Positions 59,701-64,000 of a stretch of 64,000 nt of DNA are shown one piece after another (the first letter of the stretch is position 1; each line of letters starts with the position of its first letter). The notes under the pieces were generated by a model. The model saw nothing but the letters and a program-made list of their open reading frames with translations. It was not told the DNA's origin and ran no database searches. Both the position numbers and the translations under genes were made by a program. The stretch lies in the NCBI RefSeq assembly GCF_900496995.4, contig NC_044018.1, positions 28,116,858-28,180,857 on the forward strand. Direction: 5' to 3'. The DNA comes from Aquila chrysaetos chrysaetos. Its lineage: Eukaryota; Chordata; Aves; Accipitriformes; Accipitridae.

Positions 59701-62700
59701 GGTCCATCTCGGGAGGTGGAGGAGGAGGAGGAGGAAGCTCAGGTCATGGAGGATTGAGCTCTGGCAGTGGCGGGTCCATCTGTGGAGGAGGAGGAGGAGG
59801 AAGCTCAGGCAGTGGAGGCTCCATGTCTGGAGGTGGCCAAAGCTCTGGAGGATGGGGATCCAGCTCTGGCAGTGGCAGATGCAGCCCCCACAGTGGAGGG
59901 ATGAGCTCTGGTGGGGGCAGCAGCTCTGGCCGGAGAGGGTCCATCTCGGGAGGTGGAGGAGGAGGAGGAGGAAGCTCAGGTCATGGAGGATTGAGCTCTG
60001 GCAGTGGCGGGTCCATCTGTGGAGGAGGAGGAGGAGGAAGCTCAGGCAGTGGAGGCTCCATGTCTGGAGGTGGCCACAGCTCTGGAGGATGGGGATCCAG
60101 CTCTGGCAGTGGTGGGTCCATTTCTGGTGGAGGAGGAGGAGGAAGCTCAGGCAGTGGAGGCTCCATGTCTGGAGGTGGCCACAGCTCTGGAGGATGGGGA
60201 TCCAGCTCTGGCAGTGGCAGATGCAGCCCCCACAGTGGAGGGATGAGCTCTGGTGGGGGCAGCAGCTCTGGCCGGAGAGGGTCCATCTCGGGAGGTGGAG
60301 GAGGAGGAGGAGGAAGCTCAGGTCATGGAGGATTGAGCTCTGGCAGTGGCGGGTCCATCTGTGGAGGAGGAGGAGGAGGAAGCTCAGGCAGTGGAGGCTC
60401 CCTGTCTGGAGGTGGCCACAGCTCTGGAGGATGGGGATCCAGCTCTGGCAGTGGCGGGTCCATTTCTGGTGGAGGAGGAGGAGGAGGAAGCTCAGGCAGT
60501 GGAGGCTCCATGTCTGGAGGTGGCCACAGCTCTGGAGGATGGGGATCCAGCTCTGGCAGTGGCGGATGCAGCCCCCACAGTGGAGGGATGAGCTCTGGTG
60601 GGGGCAGCAGCTCTGGCCGGAGAGGGTCCATCTCGGGAGGTGGAGGTGGAGGAGGAGGAAGCTCAGGTCATGGAGGATTGAGCTCTGGCAGTGGCGGGTC
60701 CATCTGTGGAGGAGGAGGAGGAGGAGGCTCAGGCAGTGGAGGCTCCATGTCTGGAGGTGGCCACAGCTCTGGAGGATGGGGATCCAGCTCTGGCAGTGGC
60801 AGATGCAGCCCCCACAGTGGAGGGATGAGCTCTGGTGGGGGCAGCAGCTCTGGCCGGAGAGGGTCCATCTCGGGAGGTGGAGGAGGAGGAGGAGGAGGAA
60901 GCTCAGGTCATGGAGGATTGAGCTCTGGCAGTGGCGGGTCCATTTCTGGTGGAGGAGGAGGAGGAAGCTCAGGCAGTGGAGGCTCCATGTCTGGAGGTGG
61001 CCACAGCTCTGGAGGATGGGGATCCAGCTCTGGCAGTGGCGGATGCAGCCCCCACAGTGGAGGGATGAGCTCTGGTGGGGGCAGCAGCTCTGGCCGGAGA
61101 GGGTCCATCTCGGGAGGTGGAGAAGGAGGAGGAGGAAGCTCAGGTCATGGAGGATTGAGCTCTGGCAGTGGCGGGTCCATCTGTGGAGGAGGAGGAGGAG
61201 GAAGCTCAGGCAGTGGAGGCTCCATGTCTGGAGGTGGCCACAGCTCTGGAGGATGGGGATCCAGCTCTGGCAGTGGTGGGTCCATTTCTGATGGAGGAGG
61301 AGGAGGAAGCTCAGGCAGTGGAGGCTCCATGTCTGGAGGTGGCCACAGCTCTGGAGGATGGGGATCCAGCTCTGGCAGTGGCGGATGCAGCCCCCACAGT
61401 GGAGGGATGAGCTCTGGTGGGGGCAGCAGCTCTGGCCGGAGAGGGTCCATCTCGGGAGGTGGAGGAGGAGGAGGAGGAAGCTCAGCTCATGGAGGATTGA
61501 GCTCTGGCAGTGGCGGGTCCATCTGTGGAGGAGGAGGAGGAGGAAGCTCAGGCAGTGGAGGCTCCATGTCTGGAGGTGGCCACAGCTCTGGAGGATGGGG
61601 ATCCAGCTCTGGCAGTGGCGGATGCAGCCCCCACAGTGGAGGGATGAGCTCTGGTGGGGGCAGCAGCTCTGGCCGGAGAGGGTCCATCTCGGGAGGTGGA
61701 GGAGGAGGAGGAGGAAGCTCAGGTCATGGAGGATTGAGCTCCGGCAGTGGCGGGTCCATCTGTGGAGGAGGAGGAGGAGGAAGCTCAGGCAGTGGAGGCT
61801 CCATGTCTGGAGGTGGCCACAGCTCTGGAGGATGGGGATCCAGCTCTGGCAGTGGTGGGTCCATTTCTGGTGGAGGAGGAGGAGGAAGCTCAGGCAGTGG
61901 AGGCTCCATGTCTGGAGGTGGCCACAGCTCTGGAGGATGGGGATCCAGCTCTGGCAGTGGCAGATGCAGCCCCCACAGTGGAGGGATGAGCTCTGGTGGG
62001 GGCAGCAGCTCTGGCCGGAGAGGGTCCATCTCGGGAGGTGGAGGAGGAGGAGGAGGAAGCTCAGGTCATGGAGGATTGAGCTCTGGCAGTGGCGGGTCCA
62101 TCTGTGGAGGAGGAGGAGGAGGAAGCTCAGGCAGTGGAGGCTCCATGTCTGGAGGTGGCCACAGCTCTGGAGGATGGGGATCCAGCTCTGGCAGTGGCGG
62201 ATGCAGCCCCCACAGTGGAGGGATGAGCTCTGGTGGGGGCAGCAGCTCTGGCCGGAGAGGGTCCATCTCGGGAGGTGGAGGAGGAGGAGGAGGAGGAAGC
62301 TCAGGTCATGGAGGATTGAGCTCTGGCAGTGGCGGGTCCATTTCTGGTGGAGGAGGAGGAGGAAGCTCAGGCAGTGGAGGCTCCATGTCTGGAGGTGGCC
62401 ACAGCTCTGGAGGATGGGGATCCAGCTCTGGCAGTGGCAGATGCAGCCCCCACAGTGGAGGGATGAGCTCTGGTGGGGGCAGCAGCACTGGCCGGAGAGG
62501 GTCCATCTCGGGAGGTGGAGGAGGAGGAGGAGGAAGCTCAGGTCATGGAGGATTGAGCTCCGGCAGTGGCGGGTCCATCTGTGGAGGAGGAGGAGGAGGA
62601 AGCTCAGGCAGTGGAGGCTCCATGTCTGGAGGTGGCCACAGCTCTGGAGGATGGGGATCCAGCTCTGGCAGTGGTGGGTCCATTTCTGGTGGAGGAGGAG

Positions 62701-64000
62701 GAGGAAGCTCAGGCAGTGGAGGCTCCATGTCTGGAGGTGGCCACAGCTCTGGAGGATGGGGATCCAGCTCTGGCAGTGGCAGATGCAGCCCCCACAGTGG
62801 AGGGATGAGCTCTGGTGGGGGCAGCAGCTCTGGCCGGAGAGGGTCCATCTCGGGAGGTGGAGGAGGAGGAGGAGGAAGCTCAGGTCATGGAGGATTGAGC
62901 TCTGGCAGTGGCGGGTCCATCTGTGGAGGAGGAGGAGGAAGCTCAGGCAGTGGAGGCTCCATGTCTGGAGGTGGCCACAGCTCTGGAGGATGGGGATCCA
63001 GCTCTGGCAGTGGCAGATGCAGCCCCCACAGTGGAGGGATGAGCTCTGGTGGGGGCAGCAGCTCTGGCCGGAGAGGGTCCATCTCGGGAGGTGGAGGAGG
63101 AGGAGGAGGAAGCTCAGGTCATGGAGGATTGAGCTCTGGCAGTGGCGGGTCCATCTGTGGAGGAGGAGGAGGAGGAAGCTCAGGCAGTGGAGGCTCCCTG
63201 TCTGGAGGTGGCCACAGCTCTGGAGGATGGGGATCCAGCTCTGGCAGTGGTGGGTCCATTTCTGGTGGAGGAGGAAGCTCAGGCAGTGGAGGCTCCATGT
63301 CTGGAGGTGGCCACAGCTCTGGAGGATGGGGATCCAGCTCTGGCAGTGGCGGATGCAGCCCCCACAGTGGAGGGATGAGCTCTGGTGGGGGCAGCAGCTC
63401 TGGCCGGAGAGGGTCCATCTCGGGAGGTGGAGGAGGAGGAGGAGGAAGCTCAGATCATGGAGGATTGAGCTATGGCAGTGGCGGGTCCATCTGTGGAGGA
63501 GGAAGCTCAGGCAGTGGAGGCTCCCTGTCTGGAGGTGGCCACAGCTCTGGAGGATGGGGATCCAGCTCTGGCAGTGGTGGGTCCATTTCTGGTGGAGGAG
63601 GAAGCTCAGGCAGTGGAGGCTCCATGTCTGGAGGTGGCCACAGCTCTGGAGGATGGGGATCCAGCTCTGGCAGTGGCGGATGCAGCCCCCACAGTGGAGG
63701 GATGAGCTCTGGTGGGGGCAGCAGCTCTGGCCGGAGAGGGTCCATCTCGGGAGGTGGAGGAGGAGGAGGCGGAAGCTCAGGTCATGGAGGATTGAGCTCT
63801 GGCAGTGGCGGGTCCATCTGTGGAGGAGGAGGAGGAAGCTCAGGCAGTGGAGGCTCCATGTCTGGAGGTGGCCACAGCTCTGGAGGATGGGGATCCAGCT
63901 CTGGCAGTGGCAGATGCAGCCCCCACAGTGGAGGGATGAGCTCTGGTGGGGGCAGCAGCTCTGGCCGGAGAGGGTCCATCTCGGGAGGTGGAGGAGGAGG
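53775..64000 (+). CDS. Type II keratin, gene 5, with a giant Gly/Ser-repeat tail; runs off the window
   Basis: Exons: 53775-54368, 55759-55976, 56606-56666, 57290-57385, 57745-57909, 57995-58120, 58428-58648, 58844-58872 and 59512->64000. The first eight give 1510 bp, and exon 9 is open for at least 4489 bp, so the visible product is about 2,000 residues without a stop. The head (~1-165) has [15 protein letters not shown] and Gly-rich blocks. Helix initiation reads [11 protein letters not shown], with Asn for the usual Asp. The rod ends [15 protein letters not shown], where family members have RKLLEGEE. Exon 8 is 29 bp instead of 35. The tail (from ~494) opens with [14 protein letters not shown] and then repeats [38 protein letters not shown] and [12 protein letters not shown] modules. 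The composition is loricrin-like. The product should still pair with a type I keratin. The rod and cluster position could fit a K78- or K77/K1-like lineage, but I cannot settle this. Confidence 0.9.
59593..64000 (+). repeat. Coding tandem array in the gene 5 tail exon (about 237- and 342-bp units)
   Basis: A marker (GGAGAGGGTCCAT) ends at 59707, 59944, 60286, 60631, 60868, 61108, 61450, 61687, 62029, 62266, 62506, 62848, 63082, 63418, 63745 and 63979. Spacings are 237, 342, 345, 237, 240, 342, 237, 342, 237, 240, 342, 234, 336, 327 and 234 bp, all divisible by three. Long units contain an extra ~105-bp module ([33 protein letters not shown]). The 240-bp units lack the SICGG segment. The order short, short-variant, long, short, long occurs twice in a row (60631-62029 and 62029-63418), giving a ~1.4-kb higher-order repeat. 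(GGA)n runs differ in number between units. Confidence 0.93.

Noticed and set aside
59615-61291. 558-codon open frame rich in Trp, Arg and Leu overlapping the gene 5 tail
   Set aside because: It is an alternate frame of the Gly/Ser repeat. The frame joined to the keratin rod by splicing is the one without a stop to the window end, and all unit lengths are multiples of three, which keeps shadow frames open too.
59744-63979. Serial proline-rich open frames on the minus strand ([14 protein letters not shown] type)
   Set aside because: They are the antisense of the GGA/GGC repeats, begin and end at the same place in each unit, and have no promoter or splice structure.

Overview
This window is a stretch of a vertebrate type II (basic) keratin gene cluster, all on the + strand, and almost certainly from a bird. 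Every complete keratin here has the classic nine-exon type II structure, with exon sizes after exon 1 of 215/218, 61, 96, 165, 126, 221, 29/35 bp and then the tail exon, and with conserved phases. The intergenic DNA contains two truncated CR1 retrotransposon 3' ends of the kind typical of avian genomes. No prokaryotic features, type I keratins or RNA genes were recognised.

Layout. 1-5640 is GC-rich intergenic DNA with no gene I can support. 5767-10281 is keratin gene 1 (K4/K79/K5/K6-like), whose tail exon appears frameshifted at a run of nine G. 11-15 kb is intergenic with a CR1 scrap. Three tandem, closely related epidermal-type keratins follow at about 9-kb spacing: gene 2 (15538-19929), gene 3 (24964-28918) and gene 4 (34007-37878). 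They form a mosaic. Genes 2 and 3 share a virtually identical ~4-kb block from exon 8 into the downstream spacer, while genes 3 and 4 share a virtually identical ~1.9-kb block covering exons 2-7. This suggests recent tandem duplication plus gene conversion, with block edges falling at the exon 7/exon 8 boundary.

38.6-53.6 kb holds no intact gene. It contains a modular minisatellite, two decayed keratin exons (an exon 7 relic and, further downstream, an exon 1 relic), a short ATGGC microsatellite and a CR1 3' end.

53775 to the right edge is gene 5, the most remarkable feature. It is a divergent type II keratin with an otherwise normal rod, whose last exon is an uninterrupted Gly/Ser repeat frame running off the window. 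The visible product already reaches about 2,000 residues, against roughly 500-650 for ordinary type II keratins. The repeat has a higher-order structure in which every unit-length change is a multiple of three, so the frame is kept.

Functionally, the products should pair with type I keratins encoded elsewhere to form 10-nm filaments in epithelia. The Gly-rich head and tail domains of genes 2-5 suggest cornifying or mechanically stressed epithelium. That tissue assignment is inferred from family knowledge, not shown by the sequence.
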